DNA of 64,000 nucleotides, from the NCBI GenBank assembly GCA_905221605.1, contig CAJNDS010000213.1, positions 728,774 through 792,773 on the forward strand. The letters run 5' to 3'. Position 1 is the first letter of the stretch. Each line of letters opens with the position of its first letter. Below, in pieces: positions 53,966 through 64,000 of the stretch. The notes beneath the pieces are model-generated. The model ran no database searches. It saw nothing but the letters and a program-made list of their open reading frames with translations, and was not told where the DNA came from. This stretch comes from Symbiodinium natans (taxonomy: Eukaryota > Sar > Dinophyceae > Suessiales > Symbiodiniaceae). The position numbers and the translations under genes are program-made.

Positions 53966-54765
53966 GTTTAGGGTTTAGGGTTTAGGGTTTAGGGTTTAGG
54001 GTTTAGGGTTTAGGGTGATCCTCAGGAGGCAAGGTCCCAAGGTCCCGCACCAGACAGTCGTGGGCCCTGAAACCTCTAAGCCCCAAATTCCTAAGCCCCA
54101 AACCTCTATAAGCCCCAACAGCCTAAACCCCTACGAGGATGGGCTATTAGGCCTTAAGATCACCATCATGAGCCCTAGCAAGGGCCTTTTACAGGATTAT
54201 AGGGTGCAATCGCCCATCCTGGTAAGCCCCTATCCCCGGAACCCCTGCCCCAAAGCCCCAAAGCCCCAAAGCCCCAAAGCCCCAAAGCCCCAAACCCTAA
54301 ACCCTAAACCCTAAACCCTAAACCCTAAACCCTAAACCCTAAACCCTAAACCCTAAAGCCCGAAACAATCAACCCTTAAACCCAGAACACGTTAAGCACT
54401 TTAACCCTATACGAGTCACTAGGGCTGAGGGAATCCTACAGACCCAAGCCCTACCGGTTTAGGGGGTTAGGGTTTAAGTTTTAGGGTTTAGGGTTTGGGG
54501 TTTGGGGTTTATGGTTTAGGGTTTAGGGTTTAGGGTTTAATTAGGGTTTAGGGGGGACTTTGAATGGGGTACTCGTAGGGGGTGTTGGTTATTGCGGCTT
54601 TGTTTCGCCCTAAACCCTCAAACCCTGCGCCCTAAACCAACCCTAAACCCCAAACCCCAAACCCTAAACCCTAAACCCTGAACCCTAAACCCTAAACCCT
54701 AAACCCTAAACCCTAAACCCTAAACCCTAAACCCCAAACCCTAGACGCCCTGAAGCTACGACCAG

Positions 54766-55528
54766 GAAGAGCTGTCGAAGGCCGAGCCCAACGAGCAGCA
54801 CCTTGTTCTGCATTTCAGGAGTCCGGGGTTTAGGGTTTAGGGTTTAGGGTTTAGGGTTTAGGGTTTAGGGTTTCGAGTTTAGGGTTTAGGGTTTAGGGTT
54901 TTTTTGGTTTAGGAAGTAAGGTTTCATGGAGGGTTCATGGAGGGTTCAGGGAGTTTAGGGAGTTTAGGGAGTTTAGGGAGTTTAGGGAGTTTAGGGAGTT
55001 TAGGGAGTGTAGGGAGTTTAGGGAGTGTAGGGAGTGTAGAGAGTTTAGGATTCAGGGTTCAGGGTTTAGGGGGTGCGCTTGCTGCAGCATTTCGTTTTGT
55101 ATAAGAAAGTCGTGTGTGTGTGTGTGTGTGTGTGTGTCTTGCTGCTTGTTGCTTGGTTTGCTGTGGCAGGGCAGGGGGCTTGAGGTTGTTCAGGGCGGAC
55201 AAGGGATGTCAAGGGTGCCTGCAAGGAGTCGCGTGTGGTTCGTAGTAGGAAGGGCAGCTGATGGTCTCCTCTGGGCACCGCAGGTCGAGGACTCCATAGT
55301 GCAAGAGCGAAGCCAAAAGGGAACCCGAAACCCTAAACCCCCTAAACCCTAAACCCTAAACCCTAAACCCTAAACCCTAAACCCTAAACCCTAAACCCTA
55401 AACCCTAAACCCTAAACCCTAAACCCTAAACCATGAATGGATAGCTGCTTGGAATAGAGAATCTGGCGGAAAATGGCCAAGGCGAGCGAAGGATCGGCTG
55501 ACTTTCCGGCAGTGCGCGCGGCACCTCC
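54766..55528 (+). CDS. Candidate exons 54766-54828 and 55482-55528
   Basis: 54766 (CCAG|G) reads EELSKAEPNEQHLVLHF and ends at a GA donor. 55482 (CAAG|G) continues in phase as RAKDRLTFRQCARHL to a GC donor at 55529. Both have CCCTAAA upstream, and the first has TTTAGGG downstream. The helical, charged sequence resembles that of the neighbouring EF-hand exons, so they may belong to one gene. Confidence 0.4.
54946..55040. repeat. Nonamer array GGGAGTTTA/GGGAGTGTA
   Basis: About ten 9-bp units derived from the telomeric motif, several with TTTA changed to TGTA. Confidence 0.9.
55112..55137 (+). repeat. (GT)n microsatellite
   Basis: Thirteen GT dinucleotides. Confidence 0.95.
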
Positions 55529-56240
55529 GCTGAATGTTGCAGATCCTGGTGCCCTAAACCCTACCCTAAACCCTAAACCGTGAACCCTAAACCCGAAGAA
55601 CCCTATACCCTATACCGTAAAACCCTAAACCCGACCTCTGCGCTCGAAAAAGGGTGACCCCAGCTTGCAAAAAACCCACCTCTAATTTCCTACATCCTTA
55701 CAGACCCAAGACTGCCTCAGGGGTAGAATCGTAAATGTTCGGCTTCCACCTCGCTCAAAAACCTGCCGGTTTAGGGTTCAGGGGTTGAGGGGTTTAGGGT
55801 TGTTCACCTTGAGTCCAAGCGCTTCAAGTTACAGGCTGTCCGTCGGGCAGCACCGTTGCTCAATAATCTCATAAGGCGTGGCCCAGGATGTTCCTGCCGA
55901 GTGGTCATTGCTGCGTTCGGGTTTGGGGTCCCCGAACACGAAGCCCTTTGTGTGTTCGCTGCTGCGCCTTCTCTTCCCCTTTATGCCTTCTCTTCCCCTT
56001 CAAGCCGAAGTCCTGAAGGTCACAAGAAAGCAGCGCTCCCCAGTTGCTAGAAGACTCTTTCGGGCTCAAGAGCAGAGGGTACCCGAACACACCCCAACCC
56101 CAAATCCCCCGACTGGGTTTCCAAAACTCGGGGTCCTTTTAAAGGCGACTCTGGGTATAGTGGGGCATCCTATAATCTTTGGAAACTTCCCTGTACTCCT
56201 CAACAGACTCCCGATTATGACATATTGATCCCGGCGCCAG

Positions 56241-56290
56241 GGTGCTGACGCACATCCGCGAGAAGGACGCAGAGGGAAATCTCGACACCC
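56241..56290 (+). CDS. Candidate exon, charged segment
   Basis: After CCAG|G one frame reads VLTHIREKDAEGNLDT before a degenerate TTTAGGG unit. The phase does not match the preceding candidate exon, so one is missing or a splice site is misplaced. Confidence 0.3.
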
Positions 56291-56552
56291 TTTTAGGGAA
56301 TGCTCCAAGTATACAACTAATGCCCACATTGGGGTGTAAAGTCTGTAAAGAATACCTACTTTGGGCTATTTGGAGCTTTAGGGTTGAGGATGCTTAAAAA
56401 GGATCTGGGGGACAACACAGTTGTGATTTTACTGTGGGTCCCTCCCCTAAGGCCTACGCTGTCAGCCCCAGAGCACCTAAACCCTGCACCCTAAACCCTA
56501 AACCCTAAACATTGAGGGCTTGCTCCCCAGGGCTTGTTGATTAGGGTTTAGG

Positions 56553-56636
56553 GTTTAGGGTTTATAGGGTTTATAGGGTTTATAGGGTTTATAGGGTTTA
56601 TAGGGTTTATAGGGTTTATAGGGTTTATAGGGTTTA
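56553..56636. repeat. Decamer array GGGTTTATA
   Basis: About nine units of GGGTTTATA with one extra A, flanked on both sides by ordinary TTTAGGG units. Confidence 0.93.
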
Positions 56637-56704
56637 GGGTTTAGGGTTTAGGGTTTAGGGTTTAGGGCTTAGGAATCTTCACCATTCTCCTACCCCCCTC
56701 CCTG

Positions 56705-57075
56705 GTGTCCCGGTGCCAGGTGTGGGCCTGGAGAAGCCCACAGAGAGTCTCGCCGAGTATCCCTGGAGTGGTCTCGGAGAAGCCTGCGAACCCTAAACCC
56801 TAAACCCTAAACCCTAAGCCCTAAACCCTAAACCCTAAACCCTAAACCCTAAATCCTAAACCCTAAACCCTACACCTCCTGCAGTGCCCAATGGCAGAGA
56901 AGCCCGCAGAGAGTCCTGCCGAGTACCGTTGGAGTGTCCACCACCAGAGAATCGGTTTAGGGTTTAGGGTTTATATGGTTTAGGGTTTAGCGTTTAGGTT
57001 TTCGAGTCCCGCCGAGTATCCCTCAAATGCCCCGCCCCAGAAAATTCTGCGGAGAGTCCCGCGACACAAGCCAGC
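56705..57075 (+). repeat. Dispersed repeat units related to the 15.4-kb minisatellite
   Basis: At least three units of the form GAGAAGCCCGCAGAGAGTCC, then GCCGAGTATCCCTGGAGTG (about 56730-56785, 56895-56955, 57005-57065), with telomeric arrays inserted between them (56790-56870, 56955-57000). Confidence 0.7.
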
Positions 57076-57079
57076 GGCG

Positions 57080-59300
57080 AAATATCCTTAATTGCAAACT
57101 AACTGCCACATCGGTTAGCTGTAGGGTAGGGATGATCGTAGCAACACGTTCACGGTTCCGTATTGTAAGGTTCAAGGTTTAGGATTTAAGGGAAGGTGTC
57201 CGTGGGGCCAGTTGTGTCACTTTTCACTTTTTGGTACCTTCAGCTAGAAGAAATGCGCGATAAGTTTAGGCTTGAGGGTTTAAGGTTCCATGATTGTTGG
57301 TAGAGTTTTGAGGCTGAAGTTGCATGTAGAAGAAATTAGGCTTTGTTGGGGTTATTAGTATGAACTCAGAAAGCTGTTCAGGGCACACGCTTACGATATA
57401 TGGTTGAAGCCCAACATGTGCGGGGGATTCAGCATCAACCTTATCCCCTTAGCTCAAGGGATCCGAAGGAAACCCCATGGTCAAGCGGTGAGGCTACGCG
57501 CAAGTGGCTCTTTCCGGTCGAGAACCTCGTAGATGAAACTAAAATGGCTGCAAGGACGAAGGACGCATTGCCGCACAAGCGGCAGGTAAACACGAGGAGT
57601 GCAATCAACAACATTCAATCCTCGGGCCGCGCCGTGGCCCGATGAATGTTCATGTTCATGTTTCTGTTAGCAGTGGGACATCTTGCAGACGCAGCGTGGT
57701 GAAACTCAGCCCTGCTACCATGACCCCGTGTGCAGAACGGGAACAAGAATAAAAGCAATGAAGCCCCCCCTTCCCCTTCACTGCTGCAAGTTTTGCTCAG
57801 CAAATTTCAGGCTTCGAACCGAATAATACTCCTTAGCACTTCCTTGCTCTCCCTACGTTCCGTTTCCAATACTTGCTATGAGTTCGTGCGAATGTCGGAG
57901 CGGTTGTTCTTCACGGGGCGTTGTGGATTTGTGGGATATCCAGCTGCCAGCGAAACTCATGACTTCTGGAAGCCGTAGACTCGTACAGTGCATTCGCGAC
58001 AGAGATTGGGAGTTGAGCGCCGACTGTAAGTCTTTAAACCGGCTTCAGATTGCGCATGTCTTTAACTTCCGGAGCTACATTCGCTTTTGTCAGGCATCGC
58101 GCGGCTCACGTGCCTTCATCACTGAGTTTACAAATCGTTGCTTGTTAATCGGGTTTATCTCGCAAAGTGCCGGGCCTGAAAGCGACGGAGACAAAGATGC
58201 ATCTGTGTGAAAAACAACTCATGTGGATGCAAGGCCCCCCGTACCCCGTTTCAGACCTTGTCAAAAGCCACAATGGGCATTTAGAATTTAGAGTTAGAGG
58301 GGCATAGTAGTGCTTTTTTTGCCGTAGCCTGCTATCTTCGGGCCAGGGAGATTTTGCGTGGTCGTTTTGTGTGAATACCACCCATTTATCCCAATCTCGT
58401 GTTGAGTACTCTCACCTCGCGCGGGGTTTCAATCCCACATGATGCGCACTTTGTGGCTGTTCCGGGAGGGTTTGTTTTGGGGTCAGGGTCTACAATAGAC
58501 CCTCAACTTCCAACTCCTAAAGCAGGAGTGCGACAGGGTGGTGGCCATTTTTCGGGCCAGCGACGCGGACGGCACGAATGGCCTGAGTGTGCAGGCGCGC
58601 GTTCGGGCCTCGTGTTCCGGTTCGGGGTGTCGGGTTGTGTTGCAGAGTTTAGGGCTGAAGGCGTCTGATAGTAGGGTTTATACGGTGTCTGTGTTTCACA
58701 AGGTTTACGAAAAAGGCTTACAAGGCTTACAATGGAAGTCAGGATGGTCCATGTGACAGCGGATGCAAAGCATTACCCCTAGGCTCTACACCCTGGGCAC
58801 GATCCTTTGGGGACAATTCAGGTGAAGCCACATATTTCGTCCTGATAGGCCGAAACCCTAGACCCCGTATGTATTTCGTATTTAACAGCCACCCTGCCTG
58901 GGATCTCCCCTCCTTAGGCTGTCGTTAACTCCTCAGTTTAACGCCTTTAGCCCTAAATCCCAAAACCCCATCTTATTGCCGAGATCAATCTTGTGGCCTT
59001 TGGCTCCAATCCAGGGTGTAGGCTGTTCAGCATCAATGTTTAGAAGGAACCTCGATCTAAGCTGTTTAGTGTGCTTTAGCAGGGTTCGCGGGGTTTCCTG
59101 TAGTTTGGAGTTTCTTACCCGGCTGGCAATGGCACTGCTCTGCCTTGTCCCACTCGTGGCTCTGCTATGCATGCGTGCCCTCGCAAACCCTGGCTTGCGC
59201 AGCACTGAGCCAAACCTGAGGTCGGTTTGCCGGAAAGCTCAAATGAAATTGGTTCCTTCTTGGAGGTCCGTTAGAGTTTTGCACTGAGGACGTGTAGTAT
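57080..59300. other. Stretch nearly free of telomeric arrays
   Basis: Only isolated heptamers occur in 2.2 kb. Open frames at 57400-57645 and 57878-58210 (+) have ordinary composition but no recognised family, and no strong splice sites outline exons. The EF-hand exon 58526-58594 is the only supported coding piece. Unannotated exons are possible. Confidence 0.4.
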
Positions 59301-60620
59301 TGCAGCGTAGTAGGGCTTAGTAGGGTTTAGGGTTTAAGGTGCAGGGTTTAGGGTTTGGAGCTTGGGGTGTTACTCAAGATTCCCCGACCTTGGTTAGCTA
59401 CAAGGCTCGACGGGTGAGCAGAAGATGTGGAACCTTTGACAAGCCAGGTTGCTATGCTGCTTAACCCATTTGGGGCTTTACGAAAATAGGGGACCCCCCA
59501 AAAAACCCCAAATAGTAGGATTGTCCTAATAAGGACCGATGATGAGGTAATTACCCTTCCCCATGTTCTTGGGAGCCCAGTGGTACCCTTCTGTGTTGTT
59601 TTTCTTGTTTTGTTTTGGGTTCACTTATTACAAGGTGGTTGCTTGGCTGCCAAGTTTTGTATGCCCTGAACCCGACATGGGTTCCTGAATCCTCCAACTG
59701 CACCAAGAATCTGACTTGCTCTTGGAACAGGCCCAAATGATCCATGAGGGCTAGCAGCAGGGCTTGATCGACGCTTTTTTCCCATAGTTGGCCGTGTTTC
59801 CCCAGAGACTCCAATACCCCTTAAGTAAGGAATATTCCTTAACATATACTAGGAACACTAAACCCTAAACCCTAAACCCTAAACCCTAAACCCTAAACCC
59901 TAAACCCTAAACCCTAAACCCTAGACCCTAGACCCTAGACCCTAAACCCTAAACCCTGAACCCTAAAGACCCTAGACCCTAAACCCTAAACCCTAAACCC
60001 ATGGTTTAAGGAATATTCCGTGCTTAAGGGTTGTTGGAGTCTCCGGGTCGAAGCTAGTTATGAACCCTACACGCTCCTACTGCTTAGTCCTCTATACGAA
60101 GCCGTGTCTGGAGCAACTTCGCACTTCAAAATTAGAATATGTACCTCGAGCACCCCAGAACGAGGCACGGGCACCGTAGGAATCATGGTATAGCATTGTG
60201 CATTCAGGGATAATCTGCTGGGGCTTCATGGGTACTTAGAAGTAGGGCAAGTACGTACCCTAAATGAGGTTAGAACCATAGTTACCCTATAACCCGAAAC
60301 CCTAGACCCTAAACCGGTACTCATAACCCTGCCGACTCTCTGCAAGACTCCTTTCTGCGGGCACACTCGCAGGGATGTCAGCTAAGTTCGAGTCCACGCA
60401 ACACCCGGGATGGGGAACGAAGGTCTCCGCCCCCAAGCATGAAATCGCACAATATGGAGTATATATGTCGGAAATACAAAAAACACAAGTGCGAGACTCA
60501 TCATGAGAATGCTACTTTTGATGCTCATCATCATCACAATAGTATATTCACAATTCGAATACTGAGCATAAGTCAACCCGAAGCCAGTACGCCAGAGGAG
60601 CAACGCCACTTCTGGGCCAC
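58526..60620 (+). CDS. EF-hand split across exons 58526-58594 and 60598-60620
   Basis: 58526 (GCAG|G) reads ECDRVVAIFRASDADGTN, then GLSVQ, up to a GC donor. 60598 (CAGAG|G) reads EEQRHFWAT to a GTGAGG donor at 60621. Joined in phase 0 they form a loop beginning DADGTNGLSVQE with Glu at position 12, supplied by the second exon. Position 6 is Asn rather than the usual Gly, so calcium binding may be weak. Upstream and downstream partners are uncertain. Confidence 0.42.
60226..60320. mobile_element. Family A hairpin element with telomeric units inside
   Basis: Left GGCTTCATGGGTACTTAGAAGTAGGG. The right half, GTTACCCTATAA...GGTACTCATAACCCT, is split by CCCGAAACCCTAGACCCTAA at about 60292-60315. 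Confidence 0.6.
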
Positions 60621-60963
60621 GTGAGGGCTGCTGCACCTCCTGCGGGGCGCCATACTGCTCGCCAATCAGCGGACGGTGCTACACTACGAAGGATGCTGTG
60701 GCCCTAAGGGGTCCACGTACCGATATAGTATATACTTGGGCCTTAAGGGGTTTCCCATATAGTAGTTTCAGGGCCCAAGTATAGACGATATAGGTACATG
60801 GACCCTCAGGGTGGATGTCGGAGGTGACAAACGGAAGGCATGTTCTACTTGGAGTTCACGGTATCCGGGTAGTTTAGGGTGGTTCTGCGATTGCGCGGTT
60901 GTACTTCCAAGTAGGGAACATGGGGTTTCGTTGAGACCTGGGGACTTTTCTGAATCACGGGAG

Positions 60964-61401
60964 GACAAGGCCTACTACCTGGAGTGCGGAACCGACTCCT
61001 ATGATCTTCCGCGGCTGAACTCCACCGCCGGGAGCTGTTGCAACGCTTGTGCCACCGCTTTCTGCTCCCCGAGCAGCGGGCGCTGCTACGACGCAAGGAA
61101 GAAGCACTACTACATCGGGTGTACACAAAGTACCCCAGCACATACTCTGCGGCCCAAGGCAGCAAGGTTTCAGTTCCGAAACTTCAGCGGCTGCAGCGCT
61201 ACTTCCCATGAAGTTGGACACGCCTCTGCTACCTCGGCTCATGCCTGCGAGGCGCTGTGCGAAGCTTCGCAGGGATGCATGGCGTTCCTCTTCGGTCGGC
61301 GGCATGGCAGCTGCGGAAATTTTCTGGGCTCCTGCCACCTCTACACGTCCTGCTTCCCAGAGAACAACCCCTGCTGGGGACAGTACCTCCGGATGCCATG
61401 A
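60964..61401 (+). CDS. Cysteine-rich terminal exon of an unrecognised, probably extracellular protein
   Basis: A single open stretch of about 145 codons after CACGGGAG|G, ending TGA at 61399-61401. It is by far the longest exon-like piece here. It holds about 20 cysteines in two blocks: one with LECGTDSYDLP and CCNACATAFC, the other with FSGCSATSHE, ACEALCEASQGCMAFLF, GSCGNF and CHLYTSCFPENNPCWGQYL. The second block, C-x3-C-x5-GC-x-AF, recalls PAN/apple-type extracellular domains, but this is only a resemblance. The frame is open back to 60811, but that part overlaps a hairpin element and looks intronic. Upstream exons are not identified. It lies between EF-hand exons on the same strand, so either it closes one gene before the next begins or it is nested in an intron. 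Confidence 0.6.
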   Translation, partial: DKAYYLECGTDSYDLPRLNSTAGSCCNACATAFCSPSSGRCYDARKKHYYIGCTQSTPAHTLRPKAARFQFRNFSGCSATSHEVGHASATSAHACEALCEASQGCMAFLFGRRHGSCGNFLGSCHLYTSCFPENNPCWGQYLRMP

Positions 61402-61740
61402 GGGCAGACAAACTGCCCACTTAAAGGCTTTCTGGAAGCTGTACAGTACAGAGCCTACACGATGCCAGGTCGAAGACAACCTTCACTGGCTTTCGTCAAA
61501 TTTTAGGGGGGTCCCGGTCACGGTGCCATGCACTCGTGGTCGTTTCGACCCCTAAACCCTAAACTTAAACCCTAAACCCTAAGCACTAAACACTAAACCC
61601 TAAACCCCAAACCTCGGAAGGCCCACCAGCTTTGGGAAAAAAGACCTACCTGCGCTGCTTTTGCGAGTAGCTTCCCGCAAAGCCCGGCTCGCTTAAACTG
61701 AACCCTTTCAAACCCTAAGCCCTAAGCCCTAAGCCCTAAG

Positions 61741-62098
61741 CCCTAAGCCCTAAACCCTAAACCCTAAACCCTAAACCCTAAACCCTAAACCCTAAACCCT
61801 AAACCCTAAACCCTAAACCCTAAAACCTAAACCCTAAAAAACCCTAAACCCTTAAACCCTAAACCCTAAACCCCTAAACCCTAAAAACCCTAAACCCCTA
61901 AAACCCTAAACCCTAACCCTAAACCTAAACCCTAAACCCCCTAAACCCTAAACCCTAACCCTAAACCCTAAACCCTAAACCCTAAACCCTAAACCCTAAA
62001 CCCTAAACCCTAAACCCTAAACCCTAAACCCTAAACCCTAAACCCTAAACCCTAAACCCTAACCCTAAACCCTAAACCCTAAAACAATAAACCCTAAA
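61741..62098 (-). repeat. Mixed CCCTAAA/CCCTAAG array
   Basis: It begins with CCCTAAG units, continues as perfect CCCTAAA, then has a slipped block (61825-61950) with CCCCTAAA, CCCTAAAA and CCTAAA units, and returns to perfect units. It lies between the cysteine-rich terminal exon and the candidate exon at 62139. Confidence 0.95.
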
Positions 62099-62138
62099 CC
62101 CTACAAACCAAAAAAAACCGGAGCCCTGGATCTCGAAG

Positions 62139-63889
62139 GAAGCCCGGAAGTGTCTCTCTGCCTGCGGCATCGTGGCCCAGCACGAGAAGGAGCCAGCGTA
62201 CGCTTCTACAAAGCTCTTTAGGTTTTAGAGTTTAGGGTTTAGGGACTTCTCTGCCCATTACGCGGCTGTAAACGCAGCTTCCTGCCGCTTGCTGTCTGCA
62301 GCTGAGCCGGATTCCGGGTTCCCAAGGGTTCATTTGGGGGTTTTGGGTTGTGATTCCTGAACCCTAAACCCTAAACCCTAAACCCTAAACCCTAAACCCT
62401 AAACCCTAAACCCTAAACCCTAAACCCTAGACCCTAGACCCTAAACCCTAAACCCTAAACCCTAAACCCTAAGCCCCAAACCCTAAACCCTAAACCCTAA
62501 ACCCTAAACCCTAAACCCTAAACCCTACCGCAGTTCGTCGCCAGGAAGAGAACGAAATTTCCGAGCTGATGGACGAGCGCCTTGAGCATAAGAACCCTTC
62601 TGAACTGCAAAAGCCTGTACTTCACAACGCCTATTGCGCCCCAAGCCCCACAAACCCTCTCTGTCCCAGATGCAGTGGTTTGAGGGTTTGCAGGAAAAAC
62701 CTATACCCTAACCCCAAACCCCAAACCCCAAACCCTAAACCCAAAACCCCAAACCCTAAACCAGCCAACCAAGTAATGGACCAAATGCGCTCATGGTGAG
62801 TGCCTCTTCCACACACCCCCATTCTAGCCAGCAGAGCGTGCACGTCCAGACCCTGCTCCCCAAACCCTGAACTCTAAACCCTGAACCCTTCTACAAAAAT
62901 ATACAGTGTAGAATTAATATATAGTACAATACATGTGTACGTACAAATATTTGTATTTATACATATATATATATATGTATATATACATATGTACGTTTGT
63001 ATACATTGGTACATATTCACATATACTATATACACATATATACTTATATATATATATATGCACCTACATATACATACATATATACACATATATACTATAT
63101 ATTATAATCTGTATATATATATATACACATGTAGACAGCTCTGTACATACACCTAGACCACCGTGAACTTTGGAGCCCTGGAAGCCTCAGCGCGCGAACC
63201 GCACCGAAGGTTTGACATCGACGAGTCCGGGGAGCTTGAGTTGGACGAGTTCTTGGCCTTGGCTTCTCGATGGCAGCTTTAGGGTTTAGGGTTTAGGGTT
63301 TTAGGGTTTAGGGTTTAGGGTTTAGGGTTTAGGGTTTAGGGTTTAGGGTTTAGGGTTTAGGGTTTAGGGTTTAGGGTTTAGGGTTTAGGGTTTAGGCGCT
63401 ACAGTGCTACAGGCCTTGAATCCTAAACCTGGGAACTGAGCTGCGCCCCAATCATCGATCCGATCTAAGCCTGCTTGAAGCCAGGAGTTCGGGTTTGCGG
63501 GTTCAGGACTTAGGGGTTTGTGGCCTTAGGGTTTAGGATCTCGGGGTTTGCTCTGTAGCCTCTGTCTCGCAACTGACGGACTGTCATTCTGGTGGCTAGG
63601 CCTGGGGTCCTAAACCCTAAACCCTAAAGCCTAAACCCTAAAGCCTAAACCATAACCCCAAACCCCAAACCCCAAACCCCAAACCCTAAACCCTTAACCC
63701 TAAACCCTAAACCCTAAACCCTAAACCCTAAACCCTAAACCCTCAACCCTAAACCCTAAACCCTAAACCCTAAACCCCAAACCCTAAACCCTAAACCCTA
63801 AACCTCTAAACCCTAAACCCTAAACCCCTCGAGCCCACGAGGTGAAGTTTGTGACCTCGCGCTTGCGGCAGCGCCGCCTTCGCGAGCAG
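62139..63889 (+). CDS. EF-hand protein exons (62139-62199, 62545-62585, 63210-63261, 63842-63889), 3' partial
   Basis: 62139 (CGAAG|G) reads EARKCLSACGIVAQHEKE, with a GA or GC donor near 62190-62199. 62545 (CCAG|G) reads EENEISELMDERL to a GC donor at 62586. 63210 (GAAG|G) continues FDIDESGELELDEFLAL to a GC donor at 63262. 63842 (CGAG|G) reads VKFVTSRLRQRRLREQ to a GC donor at 63890. The joined protein has a canonical EF-hand loop DIDESGELELDE with proper flanking helices. The gene continues beyond the right edge. Other channel- or kinase-like domains could follow, but none is visible. Confidence 0.6.
62896..63135 (+). repeat. AT-rich TATA/TACA/TATG low-complexity tract
   Basis: About 240 bp of TA, TACA and TATG repeats in a generally GC-balanced window. 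Tyr/Ile-rich open frames on both strands here are spurious. Confidence 0.92.
63277..63395 (+). repeat. (TTTAGGG)n array after the EF-hand exon
   Basis: G-strand heptamers starting 16 bp downstream of the inferred GC donor of exon 63210-63261. A C-strand array at 63607-63828 precedes the next candidate exon, so this intron has the G-then-C layout too. Confidence 0.95.
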
Positions 63890-64000
63890 GCGCATGTGGC
63901 ATCGGCCACGATGGCTTGCGATTCCACGACATAAGGACTACATAAGGCATGTGGGTTATATAGGGGAAATAAGATGAAGGGTCCCTTCTTAGGCTCCATC

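Noticed and set aside
60811-60963. N-terminal part of the 196-codon frame starting at an ATG
   Set aside because: It overlaps hairpin-like sequence (TTCTACTTGGAGTTCACGG and GTACTTCCAAGTAGGG), and composition changes sharply at the AG|G at 60962-60963. I place the exon start there.
62874-63166. Tyr/Ile-rich open frames
   Set aside because: They are translations of an AT-rich simple repeat, open on both strands.

Overview
The window looks like nuclear DNA of a dinoflagellate. Interspersed (TTTAGGG)n/(CCCTAAA)n arrays, the plant/dinoflagellate-type telomere repeat, and hundreds of degenerate units run through all 64 kb in both orientations. Between them lie very short GC-rich exons (19 to about 100 nt), all read on the + strand. 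Their introns use GT, GC and GA donors and, in the clearest gene, AG|G acceptors, a combination known from dinoflagellates. The orientation of the arrays switches constantly, so this is gene-bearing interior DNA and not a chromosome end. The species cannot be told.

Region 1 (1-17545): one nearly complete gene of the MYG1 (UPF0160, DHH-superfamily exonuclease) family, split into 21 exons that total 971 nt over 17.4 kb. I joined them by reading frame. They give one open frame of 322 codons in which the family motifs appear in the right order: NGLRHAE, VVDVGGTYEP, RFDHHQRTFTET, KLSSAGL, ALDNGV, GRLNPSW, HWLPAR, FCPW, SWRVQ, VRDDELSKVSGI and CIFVHANGFIGG. The first exon lies off the left edge. 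About 94% of the gene is intron.

Region 2 (17546-20900): intergenic, or poorly resolved exons. Region 3 (20915-26610): a run of candidate exons for a gene I do not recognise. Region 4 (27707-51805): a second dense run of micro-exons. Twenty-two of them can be chained into 420 codons without a stop, encoding a charged, partly coiled-coil protein with an EF-hand. Further exons (54766-63889) carry more EF-hand halves. A long, intronless, cysteine-rich terminal exon ending at 61401 sits among them, so gene boundaries there are open.

The most striking feature is the intron architecture. Many introns start with the G-rich strand (TTTAGGG) and end with the C-rich strand (CCCTAAA), so their RNA ends are complementary. 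Equivalently, many exons are bracketed by CCCTAAA upstream and TTTAGGG downstream. Several families of short hairpin (MITE-like) elements also fill the introns, and several copies are interrupted by telomeric units. No rRNA, tRNA, CRISPR array, promoter or terminator could be supported.
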